Part shown: positions 26,018 through 35,329 of the stretch, in pieces | Layout of the letters: each line of letters opens with the position of its first letter | How positions within the stretch are numbered: position 1 is the first letter of the stretch | NCBI GenBank assembly: GCA_003278125.1 | Contig: QCGX01000008.1 | Location: 1 to 52,388 of the forward strand | Direction: 5' to 3' | Source: Pelagibacteraceae bacterium AG-390-C22 | GTDB taxonomy: Bacteria > Pseudomonadota > Alphaproteobacteria > Pelagibacterales > Pelagibacteraceae | Length of the DNA: 52,388 nt | Notes under the pieces: generated by a model | Database searches by the model: none | What the model was told of the DNA's origin: nothing | What the model saw: only the letters and a program-made list of their open reading frames with translations | Made by a program: the position numbers and the translations under genes

Positions 26018-27075
26018 TTATACATTCTCCAAAGCTCTCCATTATCTGACAACATATAAAGATCTCCAGTATCTTTTTGTATTTTTATATCTCTTATTCT
26101 GCCTATATTACCTTTAAAGATAATTTCCTCGTTTAAAAATTTGTTATCTTTAAATTTAATTTTTCTCAGAGATTGATCTTTTAACGATGTAATTAAAGCG
26201 TCGCCATTCCAATCATTAAATGTAGTTCCTTTATAAATAGTCATTGCGCTGACTGCTATCGAAGGTACCCAATATTTGATTGCTTTTGTGTATCCAGGTT
26301 TCCATTTAGGTCCTATTTTAGTTCCAGAGTAATTAGTTCCACCCCAACCTAATATTTTCCATCCATAATTTTCCCCAAAATTTGCTGTACCAAACCAGTC
26401 GCCTCCCTTAGCTCCATGATTTGTTAAATAAATTTTATCATTAAATGGGGACAGCGCCATCCCTTGAGGGTTTCTAACCCCTATTTGAAAAATTTCAGGC
26501 AACCAATCTTTTTTACCTTTAAATTTTGGGTTATCTTTTGGAATAGATCCATCGAGATTAATTCTAATTATGCTTCCAGGGTGTTTAGTTGCGTCTTGAG
26601 CAATCATACCTTGGCCTCTTTCGCCTGCTGTCACATATAAATGTTTGTCTCTAATAACTAACCTAGATCCAAAATGGTAACCTGAATCAATTGGTGGTTC
26701 TGCTCTAAAAATATTCTTAAATACTATTTTTTCTTTATTAAATATTCCTTTCGCTACGGATGTGCTAGTTTCCCAGTTACCTCTATTTTCTGAGTAAGAG
26801 ACATAAATTGTGTTGTCTCTATACAAAACATCAAGTAATCCACCTTGACCAAGGCTAATTAGTGAGAGATTGTGCTTTATCTCATTTATATTTTTGTTTT
26901 TTAAATTTAAAATTAATAATCTACCTGTTTTTTCAGTTATTATTACATTTTCTTTATTAATAAATGATAAACTCCAAGGTTTGTTTAAATCGTCAAATAT
27001 TTTTTCAAACTTAATTTCTGAAGAGTATAAATTAGAAAAACTAAATAAAAATAAACAGATAATTAGCTTTTTCAT
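26014..27075 (-). CDS. PQQ-dependent sugar dehydrogenase family protein (soluble, secreted)
   Basis: 353 residues: a signal peptide (MKKLIICLFLFSFSNLYSS) and a six-bladed propeller of the soluble aldose sugar dehydrogenase (YliI/GdhB-like) family. Recognisable pieces are the KPWSLSFI start of blade 1, GQGGLLDV, YHFGSRLVI, GERGQGMIAQDATKHPGS, QIGVRNPQGMALSP, a tryptophan-rich NYGWKILGWGG, and a final DLYMLSDNGELWRMYK. Members oxidise aldoses in the periplasm with PQQ, though some use no PQQ. Insertion between lpxI and lpxB, with four-base overlaps on both sides, is unusual for an lpx operon. No PQQ biosynthesis gene is visible here. Confidence 0.88.
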   Translation of the reverse strand: MKKLIICLFLFSFSNLYSSEIKFEKIFDDLNKPWSLSFINKENVIITEKTGRLLILNLKNKNINEIKHNLSLISLGQGGLLDVLYRDNTIYVSYSENRGNWETSTSVAKGIFNKEKIVFKNIFRAEPPIDSGYHFGSRLVIRDKHLYVTAGERGQGMIAQDATKHPGSIIRINLDGSIPKDNPKFKGKKDWLPEIFQIGVRNPQGMALSPFNDKIYLTNHGAKGGDWFGTANFGENYGWKILGWGGTNYSGTKIGPKWKPGYTKAIKYWVPSIAVSAMTIYKGTTFNDWNGDALITSLKDQSLRKIKFKDNKFLNEEIIFKGNIGRIRDIKIQKDTGDLYMLSDNGELWRMYK

Positions 27076-27863
27076 TTTACCAATATAAACATTTTATTTT
27101 TATTAGCGAAACTAATGCATTTTTTTCTCTCTAAAAAAACATTTTTTTTATCTTTTATGACGATTCCTTTTAGTCCAGCTAATTTACATTGTTTTAAAGT
27201 TTTTAAACCCACAGTAGGTAAATCAATTCTTAAATCCTGCTTCTTTTTGGGGAATTTAACTAATACTCCTTTTTTTTTAAATTTTTTACTTTTGCACCTC
27301 TTTAGCATTTTTTGAGTGCCACCTTTTCCTTCAATAGCAATTACTTTCTTGTTTCTAACAACTGTTCCTTGACTGAAAGTATATTTTCCCAATCGATTAA
27401 GAGTTGCAATAGCTTTATTAATATCAAGTTTGTCGATCTTATTAGGTTTTGTTGTTGAATAATTTCCTTTTTTTAAAGTGAGTTCTGGGTTAAAAGCTAA
27501 GGAGCTGATTGTTTTAATATTTTCTTTTTTTAACACATTAATTATTTCTTTTAGAATAGCTGCGTCACCTAGCTTAGCGCTTTTAATAATTCTAGGCATG
27601 TAATAAACTGCTTTTAAATCTAGTCGAAGTTTAGAAAATTTAGGTTTTTTCACTTTACCCGCAAATAAAACTTTCTTACATTTATTATCTTTTAAAATTT
27701 TAATAATTTTTCCAAATTGTCCTAGGGAAACTGAATAAGAATTTCTATCTTTTTTAAATTTTTTATTTTTAGTTAAATCAATAATTAAATACTTTTTTTT
27801 ATTCTTAACTTTTTTTAAGATTTGCTTGGGAAAATCTGTTTCTCCAAATATAAGGCCAATCAT
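27072..27863 (-). CDS. lpxI: UDP-2,3-diacylglucosamine pyrophosphatase LpxI (DUF1009)
   Basis: Produces lipid X by hydrolysing UDP-2,3-diacylglucosamine; in alphaproteobacteria LpxI replaces LpxH. 263 residues showing VSLGQFGKIIKILKDN and VLFAGKVKKP in the N-terminal domain, KLGDAAILKEIINVL, then VIAIEGKGGTQKMLKRC and the C-terminal RIDLPTVGLKTLKQCKLAG. It lies 7 bases after lpxA and overlaps the sugar dehydrogenase by four bases. Confidence 0.95.
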   Translation of the reverse strand: MIGLIFGETDFPKQILKKVKNKKKYLIIDLTKNKKFKKDRNSYSVSLGQFGKIIKILKDNKCKKVLFAGKVKKPKFSKLRLDLKAVYYMPRIIKSAKLGDAAILKEIINVLKKENIKTISSLAFNPELTLKKGNYSTTKPNKIDKLDINKAIATLNRLGKYTFSQGTVVRNKKVIAIEGKGGTQKMLKRCKSKKFKKKGVLVKFPKKKQDLRIDLPTVGLKTLKQCKLAGLKGIVIKDKKNVFLERKKCISFANKNKMFILVK

Positions 27864-27870
27864 AATTAAC

Positions 27871-28650
27871 TTAGATTTTTGGTGAACAAATAGGTCTTTT
27901 TTTGTCTTTTTCTATAAAAGTGATTACTTCATTTACTAGCTCATTGCCTTTGTGTTCCCCATTAATTTTACTAAGATTTTCATGCAAATTCTTTGAAGCA
28001 AATATTTCTTTATAAGCTTTACTTAATCCCATAATTTTTTGATTTTCATATTTTTTTCTTCTTAATCCTATCAAATTTAATCCTTCTAAATAATTTCTAT
28101 TACCAATTGATAAACCAAATGGTATGACGTCTTTTAATACTCCGGTCATCCCCCCGATCATTGCTAATCTTCCTATTCTAGTAAACTGTTGAACTGCAGA
28201 ATTTCCTCCAATAACCACTGAATCTTCAATGGTAACATGTCCGCCTAAAGGAACATTATTTGCTATAATAACGTTATTACCAATTATACAATCATGAGCT
28301 ATATGCGAAGAAATCATGAGCAAGCAGTTGTTCCCAATAGTTGTTTTTGATTTGTCTCCTGCTGTACCTGGGTTGATTGTTACATACTCACGGATTAAAT
28401 TATTTTCTCCTATCTCAAGACTGTTTTTTTCACCTTTAAATTTTAAATCTTGTGGTTGAGTCCCAATACTAGCAAATGGAAAAACTCTAGTCCCTTTTCC
28501 AATTTTTGTGTTACCCTCAATGTGAACATTTGATACTAGCTCTACATTATCTTCGAGAATTACATTTGGTCCTACATAACAGAAAGGACCGATCTTAACA
28601 TTTTTTAAAATTTTAGCTTTAGAGTCTATTACGCTAGATTTATGAATCAT
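27871..28650 (-). CDS. lpxA: UDP-N-acetylglucosamine acyltransferase
   Basis: Catalyses the first lipid A step, 3-O-acylation of UDP-GlcNAc from acyl-ACP. 259 residues forming left-handed beta-helix hexapeptide repeats from residue 1 to about 190, with SSHIAHDCIIG containing the catalytic His119 and VPLGGHVTIED downstream, then a helical C-terminus. It overlaps fabZ by four bases. Length and motifs are normal. Confidence 0.97.
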   Translation of the reverse strand: MIHKSSVIDSKAKILKNVKIGPFCYVGPNVILEDNVELVSNVHIEGNTKIGKGTRVFPFASIGTQPQDLKFKGEKNSLEIGENNLIREYVTINPGTAGDKSKTTIGNNCLLMISSHIAHDCIIGNNVIIANNVPLGGHVTIEDSVVIGGNSAVQQFTRIGRLAMIGGMTGVLKDVIPFGLSIGNRNYLEGLNLIGLRRKKYENQKIMGLSKAYKEIFASKNLHENLSKINGEHKGNELVNEVITFIEKDKKRPICSPKI

Positions 28651-29102
28651 TTATTTCGATCTACTATAGTTGCTGACCATTCTGCATCGGCCATTCTCTT
28701 TCCATCTACTTTTGCTGTACCTTTATATTTCCAAACTCTACCGTGTGATCTGACTGCTTCTATTTCCAAATGCAATTCGCACTCTGGAATTATTGGGCTT
28801 CTAAACCTCGCTTTATCTACACTCATTAAATAAACCAGCTTGTTAGCATACTCTTTTGGATCAATTCCGTGTGCAGTTAAAGCTGCAGCAGCCTGACCAA
28901 AAGCCTCAACGATTAAAACGCCTGGCATAACAGGTTGGCCTGGAAAATGTCCTTGAACATAAAAGCCGTCTTTTTTTACGTACATTATTGCAGTTGCAGA
29001 TTTAAGCGGAACTATTTTAGTTAACTTGTCTATTAATAGCATTGGCTCTCTATGAGGCAATAAACTTTCTATTTTTTTTTTATCAATTTCCGTTTCGCTC
29101 AT
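28647..29102 (-). CDS. fabZ: (3R)-hydroxyacyl-ACP dehydratase
   Basis: Dehydrates 3-hydroxyacyl-ACP in fatty acid elongation. I start it at the ATG at 29102 (MSETEIDKKK, 151 residues), which shares its A with the lpxD stop (TAATG); a TTG at 29114 is less likely. The hot-dog fold shows LLPHREPMLLID, the catalytic His52 in GHFPGQPVMPG and Glu66 in LIVEAFGQ. Its place between lpxD and lpxA is standard: both draw on 3-hydroxyacyl-ACP, so the genes share a precursor. Confidence 0.97.
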   Translation of the reverse strand: MSETEIDKKKIESLLPHREPMLLIDKLTKIVPLKSATAIMYVKKDGFYVQGHFPGQPVMPGVLIVEAFGQAAAALTAHGIDPKEYANKLVYLMSVDKARFRSPIIPECELHLEIEAVRSHGRVWKYKGTAKVDGKRMADAEWSATIVDRNK

Positions 29103-30064
29103 TATTTTTTCCAATTTTTTATAAACTCTTTAAATGGTACGGCTGGATATCCCATAACAATTTGGTTATCCTCTATATCTTTAACTACTCCGCTACCTCC
29201 ACCAATTTTAACATTATTTCCGATAGTTAAATGACCTGATATACCGGCTTGACCGCCTATTGAAACGTTATTGCCAATTGTAGAACTTCCTGCAAAACCT
29301 ACCTGACCAGCAATCATGCAGTTTGAGCCAATTTTAACATTGTGAGCAATATGAACCTGATTATCTAAATAAGTGTTTTTTCCAATTTCTGTATCGTCTA
29401 CCGAACCTCTATCAATTGTACAACCTGAAGCAATTTCTACATTACTGTTAATTAAAACTCTACCAATATGAGGAAATTTAAAATTTTCATCTTTGATTGG
29501 TATAAAGCCAAATCCTTTCAAACCTATTTTACATCCACTTTGTATCACTACATTGTCACCTATTATTGAATTTTTCAAAATTACATCAGGGCCTATTACA
29601 CAATTTTTACCTATAATGACATCGTGTTCAATTATAGAATTAGGTCCAACGAGTGTATTTCTACCTATTTTTACATTTTTACCAACTAAAACATTATTAC
29701 CAAATTTTACATGTTTGAATTTACCTTTAGATGATAATTTAAGTGACGTATCAGGATAATCAACATCAGCCGATGGGTAAAGTTTTTTTAATACCTTTGC
29801 TAATTCAAATAGTACGTTTTTAACAATTATTTTTTCTATTGAGTCAGGTAAAAATTTTTTTAACTTCTCATTTGTAATACAAAAAGAAGCTTTTGTATTT
29901 AGCGCGAAATCTTTATATTTTATGTTATCAAAGAATGTTAAATCATACTTATTAGATTTATTAAGTGTTGCAACGCTATTAATTTTAATGTTGCTTTTTA
30001 TTTTTGGAAAAATTTTACTTATAGGTATAGATTTTTTTTTTTTAAAAAAAAAAGGTAATTTCAT
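29102..30064 (-). CDS. lpxD: UDP-3-O-acylglucosamine N-acyltransferase
   Basis: Adds the N-linked acyl chain in the third lipid A step. 320 residues: an N-terminal substrate domain (1-100) that begins with a very basic stretch after FFF, then many hexapeptide repeats with HIAHNVKIGSNCMIAGQVGFAG including the expected catalytic His, and a short helical end (PFKEFIKNWKK). The start region contains a 10-T/12-A homopolymer junction in the coding strand (30032-30053 on the + strand as T12A10), encoding FFFKKKK. It is 8 bases downstream of skp. Confidence 0.96.
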   Translation of the reverse strand: MKLPFFFKKKKSIPISKIFPKIKSNIKINSVATLNKSNKYDLTFFDNIKYKDFALNTKASFCITNEKLKKFLPDSIEKIIVKNVLFELAKVLKKLYPSADVDYPDTSLKLSSKGKFKHVKFGNNVLVGKNVKIGRNTLVGPNSIIEHDVIIGKNCVIGPDVILKNSIIGDNVVIQSGCKIGLKGFGFIPIKDENFKFPHIGRVLINSNVEIASGCTIDRGSVDDTEIGKNTYLDNQVHIAHNVKIGSNCMIAGQVGFAGSSTIGNNVSIGGQAGISGHLTIGNNVKIGGGSGVVKDIEDNQIVMGYPAVPFKEFIKNWKK

Positions 30065-30072
30065 TAAACAAA

Positions 30073-30594
30073 TTAATTTAATTTAATAGATTTAAGTTTT
30101 TTATTCAATAAATCAGTAATTTCTTTTGTAATATCTAACTTTTCATCAGCGAGTAAAATACTTTTTTTTTCTAAAACCAATCTTATATTCTTTTCTTTCA
30201 TATAGTCTTTAATAATTGGATTCAAAGTCTTTAAAAGTTCAGTTCTTGCTTTTGATCTTTGTTTTGCAATACTGTCTAAAAGTTTACTTCTTTCAGTTTG
30301 TAAGGAAGAAACTTTTTTTCTTAATGCCATTACTTTTTTTTTATACTCTTCAGCTGAAATCAATTTTTTTTGCTTTATAATATCTTTTTCTTCATCTTGT
30401 ATTGCTTTTTCTTTATTTTTTAGGTTTTTTACTCCATTATCTAATCTTTTTTTTAAATATGTCTGAGCTTCTTTGCCCGCTTTGCTTTCATTTAAAACAT
30501 ATTTGAAATCAACATATCGAATTTCAGCAAGCAACTTATTTTCTAAACTAAAAAATACAAATAAGGTAAATAAAATTATCTTAATTGATTTCAT
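30073..30594 (-). CDS. skp: Periplasmic chaperone Skp/OmpH
   Basis: 173 residues: a signal peptide ending near LLAE, a short strand region (IRYVDFKYVLNESKAGKEA), a long lysine/glutamate-rich coiled-coil arm (about 45-125), and a return segment with IRLVLEKKSILLADEKLDIT. This is the jellyfish-like Skp layout that carries unfolded outer-membrane proteins to BamA. It lies one base downstream of bamA, the conserved arrangement. Confidence 0.92.
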   Translation of the reverse strand: MKSIKIILFTLFVFFSLENKLLAEIRYVDFKYVLNESKAGKEAQTYLKKRLDNGVKNLKNKEKAIQDEEKDIIKQKKLISAEEYKKKVMALRKKVSSLQTERSKLLDSIAKQRSKARTELLKTLNPIIKDYMKEKNIRLVLEKKSILLADEKLDITKEITDLLNKKLKSIKLN

Positions 30595-30595
30595 G

Positions 30596-32830
30596 CTAGA
30601 AAGTTGTTCCTAAGTTAAAATTGAAACTTTCTGTTACATCTGTTGATGCTTTCGAAATATTAGTTGCTAATGTAAAATTCATAGGCCCCAAAGGTGAGTT
30701 CCAATTTACTATTGCTCCTGTCGAAGATCTTATTTTATTACTATCATCAATAGAGTCATCATAATCAACTCCCCATACATTTCCAAAATCTAAAAAGAAA
30801 CCAATATCTGTTTGGGTTGCTTCAGGTAAAAAATTTGGTAAATTAGCCTCAAAGTTTAAGGCTGCTGCGTAATTTCCTGCTATATGATCTTTACCGTCTA
30901 GAGGCCCTACTTTACCCTTTTCAAATCCTCTTAACCTTGATCCGCTTAAAGCTCTTCTTTTACTCAATCTGACATCATCAGAACCAAGTCCATTAATTGC
31001 TGAAAAATATATTTTTGTTGCGCCAATCACATCTTCCGTTATGGTTCTATAGGTGCTAGCTGATAATGTGTTAGAAATAAATGACTTATCTGCATATATC
31101 GGTAAACTTTGACTAAAACTAATTATGGATCCATCTGTTGGCATAAATGATCTATTCCTTTTATCAAATGTAAAACCATAAGTGCCTGAAATTTCATCAA
31201 AAGTTCCACTTTGTTTTTTTAATGAAGCACTTGCGTTATCTTGAGTTTGTAAATCATCGTGAGCAGCGTTGATTCCTAAAGTAGTGTAAACATCATTATA
31301 TTGTTCAAAAGTGGTACTTATTCCTGCTCCTATAATAGTATTTTCATAACCTTGGTCTGGCTGGTCGTTCGTTTCACTTGTTAAATAATATCTTAAAGCA
31401 TTACCTAAAAAATCATAATTTGGATTAGTATAGTTTAAAGTTCCTTTAATAGACTCTTTGTCTATTTCCATGTTAAATCCAACATTTTTACCTTCTCCAA
31501 GATAATTATTTTCTTTAACATTAAAAGCAAAAGTTCCACCATTTGTTCCAATGCCTGCGCCTGCGCTGACTTCTCCTGTAGGTTTTTCTTCAACTGAAAT
31601 ATCAATAACTTTTAAATTTTTTGCAGATCCTTCAGAAATTTTGTAATTTATGTCTTTAAATATATTTCTGGCTTTGAGGTTAGCAACAGACTTATTTAAA
31701 CCTAATGTAGTAAATGGATCACCTTCATCAAGCTCCATTTCACTTCTAATGACTGCTTCATTAGTTACGTTGTTTCCTAAAACATTAATTCTTTCTACTA
31801 AAATCTTCTCTCCTTCATAAATATTAAATTTTATCACAATAGAGTCATTTTCGATGATTTCTTCAACATTATGCTCAATAAATTGTAAATTATTTATTTC
31901 AATCAGCTCATCAATCCTCTCTAAAAGTTTTTTAATTTTAAATGGAGAATAATAAGATCCAATAGTGTCTTGATACTCTTTATTTAATGAATAAAATATA
32001 TCTTTATCAATTACTGGATCCGCATTAGTAATGATCTTTTTAATAATATATCTATTACCTGCATCTATAGAATAAATTAATTCAATATCTCCATCTTTTT
32101 TATTGATCTGAGCTGAATTAGATTGAATCTTAACATCATAATATCCATTAGATCTATAGTAATTTTCCAACAATCTTTTATCCATATTAATTAAATTTTC
32201 ATTAAACTTAGTATTTCTAGAAATTACTTTCCAAAATTTGTGCTCTTCACTTGCAACTATATCTCTCAATCTTTTATCACGAATTTTTTTATCTCCTACA
32301 AAAGTAATTTTTGTAATTTTAGTTTGTTCACCTTTTTTAATTTCAAATATTAAATCTAAATTTGAACTATCTATTTTTTTTATTTTTGTATCTACTTCAG
32401 TAAAATTATATCCTTGGGATGCATAAATTTTTTTAATTGTTTCAACGTCATTAGCAATATTATTTTTAATATAAGAATCTTTTTCTTTAGACTTAATTAA
32501 TTTTTTTATTTGTTCCTTATATTTATTACTTGGTTCACCAACTAGAATTAATTGATTTATAACTGGATGCTCAATTAACTTAATATTCAGAACATTATTA
32601 GAAAGTTCAACTTGAACATCTTCAAAAAAATTAGTAGAAAATAAATTATTAAGTATTCTATTTAAGTCTTGTTCAGTATAATTTTCATTAATCTTAATAC
32701 CGCCATAAATTTTTATCGTTTCATTACTAACTCTGCTATTTCCAGTAATATTAATTTTATTTACTACTTCTGCCATTGTAGGAAGAAAGTAAAAAAGATA
32801 AATAAGAGTAGTAATTAATAATTTACGCAT
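30596..32830 (-). CDS. bamA: Outer membrane assembly factor BamA
   Basis: 744 residues: signal peptide (ends near TMAE), five POTRA domains (about 22-420; POTRA-style starts at INKINITGNSRV, ITKITFVGDKKI and ILVERINVLGNNV are clear), then a 16-strand barrel. The barrel includes EVSAGAGIGTNGG and RGFEKGKVGPLDGKDHIAGN (the VRGF/Y-type loop-6 motif reads LRGF), and the protein ends in phenylalanine (NFNLGTTF), as BAM substrates do. Central component of outer-membrane protein insertion. It overlaps dxr by eight bases; the rseP gene usual in between is missing. Confidence 0.97.
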   Translation of the reverse strand: MRKLLITTLIYLFYFLPTMAEVVNKINITGNSRVSNETIKIYGGIKINENYTEQDLNRILNNLFSTNFFEDVQVELSNNVLNIKLIEHPVINQLILVGEPSNKYKEQIKKLIKSKEKDSYIKNNIANDVETIKKIYASQGYNFTEVDTKIKKIDSSNLDLIFEIKKGEQTKITKITFVGDKKIRDKRLRDIVASEEHKFWKVISRNTKFNENLINMDKRLLENYYRSNGYYDVKIQSNSAQINKKDGDIELIYSIDAGNRYIIKKIITNADPVIDKDIFYSLNKEYQDTIGSYYSPFKIKKLLERIDELIEINNLQFIEHNVEEIIENDSIVIKFNIYEGEKILVERINVLGNNVTNEAVIRSEMELDEGDPFTTLGLNKSVANLKARNIFKDINYKISEGSAKNLKVIDISVEEKPTGEVSAGAGIGTNGGTFAFNVKENNYLGEGKNVGFNMEIDKESIKGTLNYTNPNYDFLGNALRYYLTSETNDQPDQGYENTIIGAGISTTFEQYNDVYTTLGINAAHDDLQTQDNASASLKKQSGTFDEISGTYGFTFDKRNRSFMPTDGSIISFSQSLPIYADKSFISNTLSASTYRTITEDVIGATKIYFSAINGLGSDDVRLSKRRALSGSRLRGFEKGKVGPLDGKDHIAGNYAAALNFEANLPNFLPEATQTDIGFFLDFGNVWGVDYDDSIDDSNKIRSSTGAIVNWNSPLGPMNFTLATNISKASTDVTESFNFNLGTTF

Positions 32831-34007
32831 TTTTATAATTTATTTTTTTATAAACTGTACTTCTTGACCATTCATCTACCAGAAATATCTGGTTAATGTT
32901 TTTAGGTTCTTTTATAGCATATTTCCTATAATTTCTATCGTTTAGAACCTTTAATAGATACTTATAAAAGGTGTTAAAACTTATTTTTCCTTTTAAATAT
33001 TGATCAACTAATATTTCATTAGCCGCATTAATGATTATTGGTGTGGAAATATGCTCATTTATTCTATTCTTCAATTTTATAATTGGAAATCTTTTTTTCT
33101 CCACTTTTAAAAAATTTAAACTCTTAAAAGAAATTAAACTTTCACTGTTTTTTTTGGGTTTTAAATAATTATCTATATTAAGATCTTTATCAAATATAGC
33201 ATTAGCTAATGGTATTAACATTGTAGTGTCATGATAGATAAATTTACAAAGTCCGTTTTTAAATTCTATTATTGCATGTACTAGAGATTGAGGGTGAATA
33301 ACTATATCAATTTTTTTTAAATCTATTGAGAAAAGTTTGCTTGCCTCTATTACTTCTAAAATTTTATTCATTAATGTTGCTGAGTCGATTGAAATTTTTT
33401 TTCCCATCTTCCACTTAGGATGTTTTAGCGCCTGATAAGGTTTTACTTTTTTCAATTTTGAAATTTTATAATTTAAAAAAGGACCTCCTGATGCAGTGAG
33501 ATAGACTTTTTTAACATCTTTAATTTTATGATTTTCTAGCAATTTCATTATTGAAAAATGTTCTGAGTCAACAGGAATAATCTTTGTTTTGCTTTTCGAA
33601 GCAATTTTTTTAATTAAGCTCCACCCACATATAATTGACTCTTTATTTGCAATTAAAACTTTCTTGCTTTTTTTTATTAATTCAATTGTAGGTTTAAGTC
33701 CAGCTATTCCAGGAATAGCTGCAATAGTTATATCAGATTTTTGAAAATGATTTTTTTGATTTTCAAATTTATTTATAATTATAATATTTTTTTTTTTAAA
33801 TCTTTTTTTAACTCTTAAGTATGTTTCTTGATTGTCAATTATAAAAATTTTTGGTTTAAACTTTATAATTTGATCACAAATTAAATTATAGTTTTTATTT
33901 GCAGCTAAAATATTCACTTTAAAAGTATCTTTTTTTCTACTTAGTATTTTAAAAGCATCTAAACCAATGGAACCCGTCGATCCTAAAATTGAAATATTTT
34001 TTTTCAT
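32823..34007 (-). CDS. dxr: 1-Deoxy-D-xylulose 5-phosphate reductoisomerase
   Basis: Makes MEP, the second step of the non-mevalonate isoprenoid pathway, using NADPH. 394 residues with the Rossmann start LGSTGSIGLDAF, IANKESIICGW, PVDSEHFSI (metal-binding Asp and Glu), LTASGGPF, HPKWKMGKKISIDSATLMNK and VHPQSLVHAIIEF. It lies one base after cdsA and upstream of bamA. Together with uppS it ties isoprenoid supply to envelope synthesis. Confidence 0.97.
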   Translation of the reverse strand: MKKNISILGSTGSIGLDAFKILSRKKDTFKVNILAANKNYNLICDQIIKFKPKIFIIDNQETYLRVKKRFKKKNIIIINKFENQKNHFQKSDITIAAIPGIAGLKPTIELIKKSKKVLIANKESIICGWSLIKKIASKSKTKIIPVDSEHFSIMKLLENHKIKDVKKVYLTASGGPFLNYKISKLKKVKPYQALKHPKWKMGKKISIDSATLMNKILEVIEASKLFSIDLKKIDIVIHPQSLVHAIIEFKNGLCKFIYHDTTMLIPLANAIFDKDLNIDNYLKPKKNSESLISFKSLNFLKVEKKRFPIIKLKNRINEHISTPIIINAANEILVDQYLKGKISFNTFYKYLLKVLNDRNYRKYAIKEPKNINQIFLVDEWSRSTVYKKINYKNA

Positions 34008-34008
34008 A

Positions 34009-34659
34009 TTAATAGATGTTTAATAAAGTTAAAAATCCTATAGGCGTTCCTACCAAAATGCCATCTATTCTGTCTAGAACCCCTCCATGTCCTGGTAAAA
34101 AATTTCCTGTATCTTTTAAAAAGGATTTTCTTTTTAAAAATGAAAAGAATAAATCACCAGCTTGACAACTAATAGAAGTAACAAGTCCAATAATAATAAT
34201 ATTAGGATCAAAATTCTTAGTAAGATGATAAATTAAAAAAGTCGCAAAAGTGCTCGATAGTATTAGAGAACCTATTGCTCCAGATATTGTTTTTTTTGGA
34301 CTTATTGTACTTAGTCTGGGTCCTTTAAAAATTTTTCCAAATACAAATCCTCCAATGTCTGAGGCTACACAAGTTAATAAAATTACAAAAATTAAAATTT
34401 TTAGATATACAGATGACGATAATACTAAAAAAGCTGTGGAAAGATAAAAAACGTAAAATATAAAAATTAAATTAACAAAAAAATTTAAGATTTTTTTTTT
34501 TTTTAAAATAATCTTCATTATTCCAGAAAACTCTATTACAGAAAATATGGCAAAAATAATTAACACATAACCAAGCAAATAATTATTAATAAATGAAAAA
34601 AATAAAAGTAATAATAATAAAATTGAAGTGAAAGTTCTTTTTTTTAAATTTTCTTTCAT
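34009..34659 (-). CDS. cdsA: Phosphatidate cytidylyltransferase
   Basis: Makes CDP-diacylglycerol from phosphatidate and CTP for phospholipid synthesis. I begin at the ATG at 34659 (MKENLKKRTF, 216 residues), one base after uppS; a TTG at 34674 would overlap uppS. It is shorter than typical CdsA (about 260-285) but has several membrane helices, ASDIGGFVFGK, and the C-terminal signature KRKSFLKDTGNFLPGHGG followed by LDRIDG. The N-terminal membrane part is the compacted region. Confidence 0.93.
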   Translation of the reverse strand: MKENLKKRTFTSILLLLLLFFSFINNYLLGYVLIIFAIFSVIEFSGIMKIILKKKKILNFFVNLIFIFYVFYLSTAFLVLSSSVYLKILIFVILLTCVASDIGGFVFGKIFKGPRLSTISPKKTISGAIGSLILSSTFATFLIYHLTKNFDPNIIIIGLVTSISCQAGDLFFSFLKRKSFLKDTGNFLPGHGGVLDRIDGILVGTPIGFLTLLNIY

Positions 34660-34660
34660 A

Positions 34661-35329
34661 TTATATCGATCCAAAATTTCTTTTTACTTTTTTAAATTTT
34701 TTAACAATTCTTTCAAAATCTTTACTGTTAAAATCAGGCCATAGTTTATCTATAAAATAAATTTCAGTATAAGCAAGTTGCCATAACATAAAATTACTTA
34801 ATCTTTTGTGCCCTCCTGTCCTTATCAAGATATCAGGATTAGGCAAACGCTGAGTATAAAGATTTTTACTTAAAGATCTGACATTAATTCTACCTTTCAC
34901 TTTTTTACATGCATTTACTATTTCATCTCTTGATCCATAATTAATTGCCAAATTTACAATGATCTTTTTATTTTTCTTTGTTTTTTTTACTACATCTTTT
35001 AATGAAATTTTTATTTTTGAAGGTAATCGATTTATTTTGCCTATAATATTTATTTTAATACCATTTAAAATAACTGTATCCAATTCTTGTCTAAAATAAT
35101 TTATTATTAATTTAAATAAAAAATTAATTTCGGATTTAGGTCTTCGCCAGTTTTCAGTTGAAAAAACATAGAAAGTTATAATTGGAATTTTTAATTTAAA
35201 GGATTTTTTTACAATTTTCTTAACAGTTTCAACTCCATTGAAATGACCAAAATTTCTTCCTTTATTTTTTTTTTGGCCCCACCTCCCATTACCATCCATA
35301 ATAAAGGCAACGTGGTTGAGTTTATTCAT
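34661..35329 (-). CDS. uppS: Undecaprenyl diphosphate synthase
   Basis: Cis-prenyltransferase that builds the C55 carrier lipid for peptidoglycan. 222 residues with FIMDGNGRWGQ (diphosphate-binding Asp), RNFGHFNGVETVKKIV, YVFSTENWRRP, LAINYGSRDEI and ILIRTGGHKRLSNFMLWQLAYTEIYF in sub-segments typical of the family (RTGGEXRLSNF here with His). It overlaps frr by four bases (ATGA). Confidence 0.96.
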   Translation of the reverse strand: MNKLNHVAFIMDGNGRWGQKKNKGRNFGHFNGVETVKKIVKKSFKLKIPIITFYVFSTENWRRPKSEINFLFKLIINYFRQELDTVILNGIKINIIGKINRLPSKIKISLKDVVKKTKKNKKIIVNLAINYGSRDEIVNACKKVKGRINVRSLSKNLYTQRLPNPDILIRTGGHKRLSNFMLWQLAYTEIYFIDKLWPDFNSKDFERIVKKFKKVKRNFGSI

